Positions 24,620 to 32,704 of a DNA stretch of 64,000 nucleotides are shown here, one piece after another. The DNA is from Sphingomonas sp. CBMAI 2297 (GTDB lineage: Bacteria; Pseudomonadota; Alphaproteobacteria; Sphingomonadales; Sphingomonadaceae): contig NZ_JAPDIR010000022.1 of the NCBI RefSeq assembly GCF_029870595.1, forward strand, positions 20,809 through 84,808, in the 5' to 3' direction. The stretch's first letter is position 1, and the number at the start of each line of letters is the position of its first letter. The notes beneath the pieces were generated by a model, which ran no database searches, was not told the origin of the DNA, and saw only the letters and a list, made by a program, of their open reading frames with translations. The translations under genes and the position numbers were made by a program.

Positions 24620-27466
24620 TCAGAACCGCTTGCGGAAACCGATCGTGAACCGGCGGCCGATCGCGTCATAGGTATCCCGCTCGTAGAGCTGGAACGGCGG
24701 GTTGTGATCGCCCAGATTGTCGATCATGCCGTAGATGCTCAGGCTCTTGTCGATGTCGTAGGACGCGCTCAGATCGAAATAGCTGATCTGGCCCGTCTCC
24801 GGCACCGCGAGCAGCGGCATCGCCGCGCCGGAGGCCTTGGCGGCGGCGATCCGCCCGTCCTTCGCCGAGCCGATGAACCGGTGCCGCAGCGAGACCTGGA
24901 AGGCATCGGACACGTCCCAGGTCACGCGCTGGGTGAAGCGCCATTTGGGATTGGCGTTGCCGCAGGTGCCCCCGCCGATATAGCCCGCGCAATCGACCGC
25001 CGCGACGATCGGGCTGCTCTGCACGATGCTGTTGATCAGATAGCTGCCGGCCAGATAATAGCTCAGCCGGCCCAGCGAGCCGATATCGTGGCGATAGTCG
25101 AGGCGGAAATCGACGCCCGCGGTCTTCATCGAGGCGATGTTCGCGTTGAGCAGCGGCACGTCATAGAGCTGCCCGTCCGACGAGCGGTGGTTGAGCGGCT
25201 GGCAGAAGATGTTGCTCATCGACAGATTGGCGCGACAGGCAGTGATCACCGACTGGAGGCCGCCACCGAACGCCGCGATCGCGCCGTCGATCTTGATGTT
25301 GTAATAATCGACGGTGAGTTGGAGGTTCGGCACGAACTCCGGCCGGAACACCGCGCCGAGCGACCAGGTGTCCGAAGTCTCTTCCTTCAGATTGGGATTG
25401 CCGCCGGTGATCGCGCGGATCTGGACATTCTCCTGCTGGAACACGTCGATCACGCTCGCCGGCACGCCCAGCGAGCTGATGCAGAAGGCGCGCTCCGCCG
25501 CGGTGCGGTTGGCGCCGGTGGCATTGCAGAAGTCGGTCGCCTGCGGCGCGGTGTTGGTCGCGCCCGAATAGAGCTCGATCACGTTCGGCGCGCGCACCGC
25601 CCGCTGATAGAGCCCGCGGATCTTGAAGCTCTTCACCGGCGAGAACTCGCCGCCCGCCTTCCACGAAGTCACGCCGCCCGCGGTGGAATAGTCCGAGTAG
25701 CGGATGCCGCCTTCGAACGCGAGGAGGTGGACGAAGGGCAGGTCGGCCAGGATCGGCACGACGAGCTCGCCATAGACTTCCTTGACGTCGAAGCTGCCGC
25801 CGGTCGCCTGGATGCCCGCCGAGCGCGAGAGCGCCTTGCCCTGGATGTAGAGCTGGTCGGGCGTGAAGGTCGAGCTTTCCTTGCGATATTCCGCGCCCAC
25901 CGAGATGCCGACATTGCCGGCGGGCAGCTTGAACAGCGTGCCGGTGATGCTGGCGCCGGCCTGTTTCTGGTCGACGACGGTGATGTTGGTGAGGTTGGTG
26001 TAGATATAGTCGATCATCGGCTTGGTCATCGACATCAGCCCGAACGGGTTGATCGTGACGCAGCGCGGATCGGCCACCTTGCAGGCATAGGGATTGCTGG
26101 GGTTGGTCAGGAACGCGTTGGCGAAATTGTCGATCAGCACGCCGCCGCCCTGGACCTCGGTGATCCGGACATGGCCCTGATTGTAGAAGGCTTCCCAGTT
26201 CAGCTTGTCGGTCAGCGCGCCCTTCAGCCCGACGACGAAGCGCGAGAATTCGCGGGTCTGGTCGTCGGTGCGCGAGCCGAAGTCGAGCAGGCGGCGATTG
26301 ATGTTGAGCGAAACCAGATTGTCGCCGTCACCGTCGAGATTGGTGCGCAGGAACTCGCGCAGCGACGACGACAGATAGGGATTGCGCAAATCGAACTGGA
26401 AGTTCGGCAGGAAGCCCGAACTGCTCATCGGCACCGCGCCCAGCGTCGAGTTGATCTCGCTGCGGACGTAATTGCCTTCCCAGAAGGCAGTGACGTTGTC
26501 GGTCACGTCGTAATGGCCCGTGATCGCCCCCGACCAGCGCTTCATCGGCATCTGGAGATTGGTGTAGGGACGGTCGTTGAAGCCGTCGCTGGTCTTGTAG
26601 GCGCGCCAGCCCTCGGGCGCGAAGAAGATCCCGGCGGTGCCGATGGTGTTGCCGAACTGGTCGAGCTTGCCGACCAGCGCCGGCGTGAAGATCGTGCCCT
26701 GCGGCGTGACGCCGTTGCCGCCGGGGACCAGCACGCCCTTGCCGTTCTGCACGGCATCGACCAGGTAGAGCGAGGCATGGTCGCGCGCGGCGCCCTTCAC
26801 CATCGAACGGTCGTAATAGCTGCCGTTGAACACGATGTTGCCGCGGCCATCGCCGAAATTGCCGCCGACGGTGAAGTCGATATTGTAGCGCTCGGCATCG
26901 CCCCGCTCGCTGATGCCGTACTGGCCGCTGACTTCGAGACCCTGGAAATTGGTCTTGGTGACGAAGTTGACCACGCCGGCCATCGCATCCGAGCCATAGA
27001 CCGCCGAGGCACCGCCGGTGACGACTTCCACCCGCTCGATCAGCGAGGGCGGGATCATGTTGATGTCGACCACGCCGTCCTGGCTGGCGCCGACGATGCG
27101 GCGGCCGTTCTGCAGCACCAGGGTGCGCGCCGCGCCGAGGTTGCGCAGATTGACCGTGGCCGAGCCGTTGCCCGCATTGGACTGGGCACCTGAACCGGCG
27201 ACCGCCTGGGGCAGCGCGTTGAGCAGCTGCTCGGTCTCGGCCGTGCCGGTCTGGCGGATTTCCTCGCTGCCGATCACGTTGACCGGGCTGTTCGAGTCGA
27301 CATCCGGACGCGGGATGCGCGAGCCGGTGACGACGATCGCCTCGGCTTCCTGCGCTTCCGGCTCGGCGGTCTGCGCCATTGCCGTGCCCATCATCATCAT
27401 CGTGGCGAACAGCGCGGAGCCGCCCCGCAATCCCGCCCGCATCACCGCAACCCGCTTACTGCCCAT
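24620..27466 (-). CDS. TonB-dependent receptor (peptide locus)
   Basis: A 948-residue outer-membrane receptor. The leader (MRAGLRGGSALFATMMMMGTAMA) is followed by a TonB-box-like EAEAIVVTGSRI at about 40, a plug domain with VNLRNLGAARTLVLQNGRRIV and SLIERVEVVTGGASAVYGSDAMAGV, and a long beta-barrel ending in RRFTIGFRKRF with a terminal aromatic residue, as needed for BAM insertion. ATG 27466 has GGGGAGACACGGAC upstream. Being first in the minus-strand operon with S9 and DUF885 peptidases, it probably imports oligopeptides. Expression is driven from the 472-base divergent spacer with the third DUF885 gene. Confidence 0.92.
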   Translation of the reverse strand: MGSKRVAVMRAGLRGGSALFATMMMMGTAMAQTAEPEAQEAEAIVVTGSRIPRPDVDSNSPVNVIGSEEIRQTGTAETEQLLNALPQAVAGSGAQSNAGNGSATVNLRNLGAARTLVLQNGRRIVGASQDGVVDINMIPPSLIERVEVVTGGASAVYGSDAMAGVVNFVTKTNFQGLEVSGQYGISERGDAERYNIDFTVGGNFGDGRGNIVFNGSYYDRSMVKGAARDHASLYLVDAVQNGKGVLVPGGNGVTPQGTIFTPALVGKLDQFGNTIGTAGIFFAPEGWRAYKTSDGFNDRPYTNLQMPMKRWSGAITGHYDVTDNVTAFWEGNYVRSEINSTLGAVPMSSSGFLPNFQFDLRNPYLSSSLREFLRTNLDGDGDNLVSLNINRRLLDFGSRTDDQTREFSRFVVGLKGALTDKLNWEAFYNQGHVRITEVQGGGVLIDNFANAFLTNPSNPYACKVADPRCVTINPFGLMSMTKPMIDYIYTNLTNITVVDQKQAGASITGTLFKLPAGNVGISVGAEYRKESSTFTPDQLYIQGKALSRSAGIQATGGSFDVKEVYGELVVPILADLPFVHLLAFEGGIRYSDYSTAGGVTSWKAGGEFSPVKSFKIRGLYQRAVRAPNVIELYSGATNTAPQATDFCNATGANRTAAERAFCISSLGVPASVIDVFQQENVQIRAITGGNPNLKEETSDTWSLGAVFRPEFVPNLQLTVDYYNIKIDGAIAAFGGGLQSVITACRANLSMSNIFCQPLNHRSSDGQLYDVPLLNANIASMKTAGVDFRLDYRHDIGSLGRLSYYLAGSYLINSIVQSSPIVAAVDCAGYIGGGTCGNANPKWRFTQRVTWDVSDAFQVSLRHRFIGSAKDGRIAAAKASGAAMPLLAVPETGQISYFDLSASYDIDKSLSIYGMIDNLGDHNPPFQLYERDTYDAIGRRFTIGFRKRF

Positions 27467-27938
27467 GTCCGTGTCTCCCCGAATGGATACGCCCACCTGC
27501 CTTGCTCCGCTCCGGCGTCGTTGGTCGCGCCATTTCCGTGAACAAGTGCGTGATTTTGAGCATATCAAGGGCGAAGGGTCAATTCGGGGTAACGAAAAAA
27601 TGTGAAAAGTGTCGCTTCTCGGTAACAAAGCTGCCGGGAAACCCGCGATTGCGCACGGTTTTTTCCAGGCCGGGGGACCGCTCCGACAGGGCCGACAGGC
27701 CAGGGCGCGCGCCCTCCAAACCTCGGAACAAAGGCCGGAAACTCTCGGTTTTCCGCCGATTCGCACCGGTTTGGACTGGTCTGAGGCACCCCGCATGCCT
27801 CCGAGATAACACCGATTCGGTGCCTCTTGACCAGTGCCACCCATGAGATCATCACATTACAAATCACATGTTTTTAGTTTTATTCTGAATGATGCGGCGC
27901 CCGAGCATCTGGCGGCCGGAGACCGAGGGGAGATCGAC
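27467..27938. other. Divergent spacer between the TonB receptor and DUF885 copy 3
   Basis: No convincing gene; short frames in it lack family features. The stretch 27540-27640 is A/T-rich. On the minus strand it holds TTGACC and, 17 bases later, TCAAAA as a weak promoter candidate for the receptor. On the plus side TTACAA and TTATTC lie 17 bases apart near 27855-27885 and could serve the DUF885 gene. Other parts look like plain spacer. Confidence 0.4.
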
Positions 27939-29630
27939 ATGCGTGCAGGAGGACTGGTGATCGCGATGCTCCTGGCCGGGAGCGCCGCGCCGGCGGCGTT
28001 CGGCATCGCTCCGGCAAGCGCGAGGCAGGCCACCGCCCAGCCCGACGGGCCGCCCCAGGGGACGCGCGGCCATGCCGATCTCGTCACGCTGTTCACGGCC
28101 TTCGATGCCTGGCGCACGCCGCCCACAGCCGACGGCGTCGACTACAGCGCCGCCGCGGTCGACAAGCGCCGCGCCGAGCTGCGCGGCTTCCAGGCGCAGC
28201 TCCCCGATTTCGCCGTGGCGCGCTGGGATCGCCACCAGCAGGTCGATTACCTCGCCGTCCGCGCGCAGATGGACCTGGAGGATTTCAACCTGAACATCCT
28301 CAAGCCCTGGGCACGCGATCCGGGCATGTATGTCGATACCCTGCAACGGCTGGCCTATACCGAGCTGCCGCTGAAGGGCGATGCGCTCGCCGGCTTTCGC
28401 GCCCGGCTGAAGGCGATCCCGGCCTATCTGGCCCAGGCGCGGACCAATCTCGATTCGGTGGCGGCGGATTATGCCGATCTCGCGCTCCACGGCCTTTCGC
28501 ACGGCGACGGCGTGGGCCATGGCATGCCCTATCGCGCAGTGGAGCCCGAGGGGTTGATCGGCTGGTTCGCCGACCTGCGCGGCCGCGCGCGGACGCAGCA
28601 ACCAGCGCTGCTCGCGGACATCGCGGCAGCAGAGGGCGCGATCCGCGGCTTTCGCGACTGGCTCGCCGCCGCCCGCCCGACGATGACCGCCCGTGCCGGG
28701 GTCGGCAAGCCGGCCTATGACTGGTTCCTCGCCAATGTCCGGCTGATGCCCTATACTTCCGACGAAGTGGTGACGCTGGCCGAACGCGAGCTCACGCGCT
28801 TCTGGGCCGATTATGCCACCGAGCGGCACCGCAACCGGAAGCTCCCCGAACTACAGCTGCCCAAGTCGGCCGAGGAATATGAGGCGCAGCTCACCGGCAC
28901 CGATGCCAAGATCCGCAAATGGCTGAAGGATGAGGAGATCATCACCATCCCGGACTATATTCCGGGCAGCTATCGGGAGGTCGGCTTCAACGCGCCCTGG
29001 ATCGTGCGCCCAACCGGGCCGATGTTCTGGGAGCAGATCCAGTTCCGCGACGCCTCGCCGGACCATCTCCATGCCACCTTCCCCGGCCACCGCTTCGACG
29101 GGATGACCGGAAAGCGGGTTACCGATCCAATCCGCGGCCGGGTGAGCGACAGCGGGCGCACCGAAGGCTGGGGCTTCTATCTCGAGGAGACGGCGCTCCA
29201 GCTGGGCCTGTTCGACGACCGGCCCCGCACCCGCGAGCTGATCTATATCTTCGGCCTGTTCCGCGCGGCCCGCACGATCGGCGACGTGAAGATGCAGCGC
29301 AACGAGATGACCGTCGGCGAGACGATGCGGTTCTGGAAGCAATGGACGCCCTGGCTGGACGACAATGTCGCGCGCACCGACGCCGGCATCTATATCCGCC
29401 GGCCGCCGGGCTATGGCATGACCTATACGATCGGCGCGATGCAGCTCCAGAAGCTGCTGGTCGATCGCCGCCGCCAGCTCGGCGACAGCTTCTCGGTCCG
29501 CGACTATCACGACTATCTGATGAACACCGGCCGCCTGCCGGTGTCGCTGCTGCGCTACGACCTGACCGGCCATGACGACGAGATCCGCGGGTTCTGGCGG
29601 CATGTCCCATTGTCGGACGTGCCGCGCTGA
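27939..29630 (+). CDS. Secreted DUF885 protein (copy 3) with altered zinc motif
   Basis: A 563-residue DUF885 protein with a signal peptide (MRAGGLVIAMLLAGSAAPAAFG). The position of the zinc motif reads LHATFPGHRFD: both histidines and PGH are kept but the glutamate of HExxPGH, the usual catalytic base, is alanine. The other conserved region, RTEGWGFYLEETALQLG, is intact. The protein may therefore be inactive, use a different base, or belong to a subfamily with another mechanism. ATG 27939 follows GAGGGGAGATCGAC. It is divergent from the receptor of the peptide operon and is followed by a strong hairpin, so it is a single-gene unit. Confidence 0.85.
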   Translation: MRAGGLVIAMLLAGSAAPAAFGIAPASARQATAQPDGPPQGTRGHADLVTLFTAFDAWRTPPTADGVDYSAAAVDKRRAELRGFQAQLPDFAVARWDRHQQVDYLAVRAQMDLEDFNLNILKPWARDPGMYVDTLQRLAYTELPLKGDALAGFRARLKAIPAYLAQARTNLDSVAADYADLALHGLSHGDGVGHGMPYRAVEPEGLIGWFADLRGRARTQQPALLADIAAAEGAIRGFRDWLAAARPTMTARAGVGKPAYDWFLANVRLMPYTSDEVVTLAERELTRFWADYATERHRNRKLPELQLPKSAEEYEAQLTGTDAKIRKWLKDEEIITIPDYIPGSYREVGFNAPWIVRPTGPMFWEQIQFRDASPDHLHATFPGHRFDGMTGKRVTDPIRGRVSDSGRTEGWGFYLEETALQLGLFDDRPRTRELIYIFGLFRAARTIGDVKMQRNEMTVGETMRFWKQWTPWLDDNVARTDAGIYIRRPPGYGMTYTIGAMQLQKLLVDRRRQLGDSFSVRDYHDYLMNTGRLPVSLLRYDLTGHDDEIRGFWRHVPLSDVPR

Positions 29631-29666
29631 TCGCGGCGGCGGCGCGCAGCCACTGCCAGGCAATGC

Positions 29667-29701
29667 GGGGGCGCACCGGGCGTGCGCCCCCGAGCCGTTT
29701 T
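29667..29701 (+). terminator. Intrinsic terminator after DUF885 copy 3
   Basis: GGGGGCGCAC and GTGCGCCCCC form a perfect 10-bp stem with a 5-base loop, 36 bases past the DUF885 stop, followed by GAGCCGTTTTC. The U-tract is short, but the stem is strong. Confidence 0.65.
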
Positions 29702-29853
29702 CGCCCTGCCCTTCGCGCATGAACGACCGGACGCCGACGCGTGGCGCCGTCCCGCGCGATGGCCGCGCGCATCGCGCCCCGCCTTGCCGATGGGGAAGAC
29801 GCGCGATACCGGCCGCTTTCCCTGACCCAGACTCCCCGTTCACAATCTAATTT

Positions 29854-29869
29854 GATCATTGACATGATC
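29854..29869. promoter_or_regulatory. Candidate operator over the -35 box of the rhamnoside operon
   Basis: GATCAT and ATGATC flank TGAC as a perfect inverted repeat; one mismatch extends the arms to 8 bases (TTGATCAT and ATGATCGA). TTGACA at 29859-29864, a consensus -35 box, lies inside it, with a weak -10 candidate (GATTGA) 17 bases further on. A repressor bound here would block transcription of the receptor operon. No LacI-type gene is in the window, so the regulator is unknown. Confidence 0.45.
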
Positions 29870-29984
29870 GAAAAAGATCGAGATTGAATGATTGTGGAAA
29901 ATCGCCCGAGCGGGTGATTCCATCCGGCGGAAGGCAATGCCCCCGCAGGAAACGAGAGTCCGAAGGACCAATTGGGGAGGGAAT

Positions 29985-32690
29985 ATGAAGACCGAGATCA
30001 TGGAGCCGCGCGTCCGCGGGTTCGCGAAGCAGGCGGGGCTTTCGATGCTGGCCCTCGCCACCATGCTGGCTTGCGCCGGCGCAGCACATGCGCAGACCGC
30101 CCCGGCGGGTCCCGAGGCCGCCCAGGCCGATGCCCAGCCGGTCGATGACGGCGCGCAAGAGCCCCAGGACGATATCGTCGTCACCGGCACGCTGCTGCGC
30201 GGCGTCGCGCCCACCGGCACCAACGTGATCGGCGTCACTCGCGACACGATCACCGCGCGCGGAGTCGCTTCCTCGAACGATCTGCTCGCGAAGATCCCGC
30301 AGGTCGGCAATTTCGGCACGATCCCGGTCGGCTCGGCCTCGTTCGGCCTGCCGGTCCTCCGTCCCAACATCCGCAACCTCGGCGCTTCGGGCGGCAGCAC
30401 CACGCTGGTGCTGATCAACGGCCATCGCGGCGTCGGCGCGGGCATCCTTCAGACCACCGTCGACCCCTCGATCCTGCCGCCCGACGTGCTCGAGCGCGTC
30501 GAAGTGGTGCCGGACGGCGGCTCCGCCATCTACGGCTCCGACGCGATCGGCGGCGTGGTGAACTTCATCACCCGCAAGCGCTTCGACGGGGTCTCGGCCA
30601 ATCTGCGCTACGGCTTTGCCGACAAGTACAAGACGGTCGACGGCAACCTGACCATCGGCAAGGACTGGGGCAGCGGCTCGCTGTTTCTTTCCTATGCCCA
30701 TGTCTGGCACGACAATGTCCTCGGCATCGATCGCGACTATGCCTCGGCCGATCGCCGCTCGAAGGGCGGCGGCGATTTCCGCGTCACCACCTGCGCGCCG
30801 GGCAACATCCAGATCGGCGCGGTCAACCCCGTCACCTATGCCCTGCCCGCCCTCACGCCGGGCACGCTCAACAAGTGCGACCAGAACGCCTATGCCGACC
30901 TGTTCCCGCGCGAGGAGCGCAACTCGGTCTTCGGCTCGCTGACCCAGCAGCTCGACGACAATGTCGCCTTCGGGGTGACTGCCTATTGGTCGCGCCGCGA
31001 CACGGTGGTGAACCAGGCCCAGGGCATGCTTTCGAGCACGATCACCGCGCTCAACCCCTTCTTCCGCCCGATCTCGGGCCTGACGTCGCAGACGGCCAGC
31101 TTCTCCTTCGCCAGCGTCTATGGGAACAGCCTGACCAGCCGCCAGCGCTTCGAATCCTATGGCGTCACTCCCAGCTTCTCCTTCGCGATCGGCGACAAGT
31201 GGCAGCTGCGGGCGGAGAGCAATTTCGGGCGCAGCACCAACCTGGTGCGCGAAGCCGCGCTGGACACCACCACTGCTTCGCTCGCGCTCGCCGGTCTGAT
31301 CCCGGGCATGGCGCTCAACCCCTATGACCTGGCGGCCAGCAGCCCCGCCGCCCTCGCCGCCATCCGGAACTATGAGAATTACGGCGATGCCACGCAGGAA
31401 CTGGCCGAGGGCCGGCTGATCCTCGACGGTTCGCTGGCGCATCTGGCGGGCGGCGATGTCCGCCTCGCGGTCGGCGCGGAATATCATTACGAGAACATCT
31501 CGTCGCGCATCGCCCAGGGCGCGATCGGCTCCTATGCCAATGCGAAGACCTCGCGGGCCTCGCGCGACGTGCGCTCGGCCTTTGGCGAGCTGATGATCCC
31601 GATCGTCGGCGCCGGCAATGGCAGCCCCGGCCTGCGCGGCCTGCAGCTCTCGGCGTCGGTCCGCTATGACGACTATAGCGACCAGGGCGGCACCACCAAT
31701 CCGAAGATCGGCGTGAACTACAAGCCGTTCACCGACCTGACGATCCGGGGCAATTGGGGCACGTCGTTCCACGCCCCGAGCCTCGCCGACACGACGAACA
31801 CCTCGGACTCGCGCGCGACCGTGCTGCCCTACAGCCCGTTCCTCGCGCCGGGCGCCACTCCCGTCGATCCGGCGCGTGCGACGATCGTGCTGGCGGGCGG
31901 CAACCCGAACCTGAAGCCCGAGCGCGCCGACACCTGGTCCGCCGGCTTCGACTGGACGCCGAAGGCGGTCCCGGGCCTGGTGGCGAACCTCACTTACTAC
32001 AATGTGAAGTTCAAGGACGCGATCGGCCTGGCGCCGTTCCTCTCGCCGACGCTGTTCACCAACACCAACTATGCCAATTTCTACATCCTGCGGCCGACGC
32101 TCGCCCAGGCCCAGGCGGCGGTGGGCAACCTCGCCGTGGTCGGCGCCCCCAGCATCGCCAGCCTCTATACCGGTCCGCTCAGCCCCTATGTGCTGATCGA
32201 TGCGCGCCGCAACAATCTGGGCGCGGTCAACACCGACGGGCTCGATTTCAACCTGGCCTATACCCGCCTGACCGGCTTCGGCGCGATCAACGCCAGCATC
32301 GCGGGCACCTATACGCTCAGCCGCAAGTCGCAGGCGGTCTCCGGCGGGCCGTTCACCGACGATCTGAAGAACGGCGTCGGCCGCACTGCCTTCGTCGCTA
32401 CGCTGGGCGGCAAGTCGGGCGGCTTCATCGCCTCGGCCTCGTACAACTACAAGGGCGGCTTCCCGATCCTCGGCGTGTCGCCGCAGACCCGGGTGGGCGC
32501 GTTCCAGACGGTGGATGCCTTCCTCGCCTATGACCTGGGCGCGCACGGCTTCATCAAGAACGCGATGCTCACGCTGAACGTCGACAATATCTTCGACCAG
32601 GATCCGCCCTGGCTGAACAGCGCCGCCGCCTATACCAATGGCAGCACCCTGGGACGGCTGGTCACCTTCGGCATCCGGACCAAGTTCTGA
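29985..32690 (+). CDS. TonB-dependent receptor (rhamnoside locus)
   Basis: A 901-residue outer-membrane receptor and first gene of the glycoside operon. It has a leader (LSMLALATMLACAGAAHAQ), a TonB-box-like DDIVVTGTLL at about 57, the plug motifs IRNLGASGGSTTLVLINGHR and ERVEVVPDGGSAIYGSDAIGGVVNF, and a barrel ending in GRLVTFGIRTKF. ATG 29985 follows GGGGAGGGAAT. The rhamnosidase begins 14 bases downstream. Given the genes after it, it most likely imports a rhamnosylated or acylated glycoside that is too large for porins. The STN signalling domain is absent, so it is not itself an activator of a sigma/anti-sigma pair. Confidence 0.92.
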   Translation: MKTEIMEPRVRGFAKQAGLSMLALATMLACAGAAHAQTAPAGPEAAQADAQPVDDGAQEPQDDIVVTGTLLRGVAPTGTNVIGVTRDTITARGVASSNDLLAKIPQVGNFGTIPVGSASFGLPVLRPNIRNLGASGGSTTLVLINGHRGVGAGILQTTVDPSILPPDVLERVEVVPDGGSAIYGSDAIGGVVNFITRKRFDGVSANLRYGFADKYKTVDGNLTIGKDWGSGSLFLSYAHVWHDNVLGIDRDYASADRRSKGGGDFRVTTCAPGNIQIGAVNPVTYALPALTPGTLNKCDQNAYADLFPREERNSVFGSLTQQLDDNVAFGVTAYWSRRDTVVNQAQGMLSSTITALNPFFRPISGLTSQTASFSFASVYGNSLTSRQRFESYGVTPSFSFAIGDKWQLRAESNFGRSTNLVREAALDTTTASLALAGLIPGMALNPYDLAASSPAALAAIRNYENYGDATQELAEGRLILDGSLAHLAGGDVRLAVGAEYHYENISSRIAQGAIGSYANAKTSRASRDVRSAFGELMIPIVGAGNGSPGLRGLQLSASVRYDDYSDQGGTTNPKIGVNYKPFTDLTIRGNWGTSFHAPSLADTTNTSDSRATVLPYSPFLAPGATPVDPARATIVLAGGNPNLKPERADTWSAGFDWTPKAVPGLVANLTYYNVKFKDAIGLAPFLSPTLFTNTNYANFYILRPTLAQAQAAVGNLAVVGAPSIASLYTGPLSPYVLIDARRNNLGAVNTDGLDFNLAYTRLTGFGAINASIAGTYTLSRKSQAVSGGPFTDDLKNGVGRTAFVATLGGKSGGFIASASYNYKGGFPILGVSPQTRVGAFQTVDAFLAYDLGAHGFIKNAMLTLNVDNIFDQDPPWLNSAAAYTNGSTLGRLVTFGIRTKF

Positions 32691-32704
32691 GGAAAGGGGA
32701 TCGG

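Larger units (their letters stand above)
29631..29984. other. Spacer upstream of the rhamnoside-locus TonB receptor
   Basis: A 354-base non-coding spacer. It contains the DUF885 terminator hairpin (29667-29691) and an A/T-rich promoter block (29840-29900) with a palindrome over a TTGACA box. The stretch between them, about 29700-29840, is GC-rich with no clear signal. No gene is supported. Confidence 0.6.

Noticed and set aside
22024..24648. 874-residue plus-strand open frame
   Set aside because: Antisense to the S9 peptidase; no recognisable protein family.
24398..27193. 931-residue plus-strand open frame
   Set aside because: Antisense to the TonB receptor at 24620-27466, with no signal peptide or domain.
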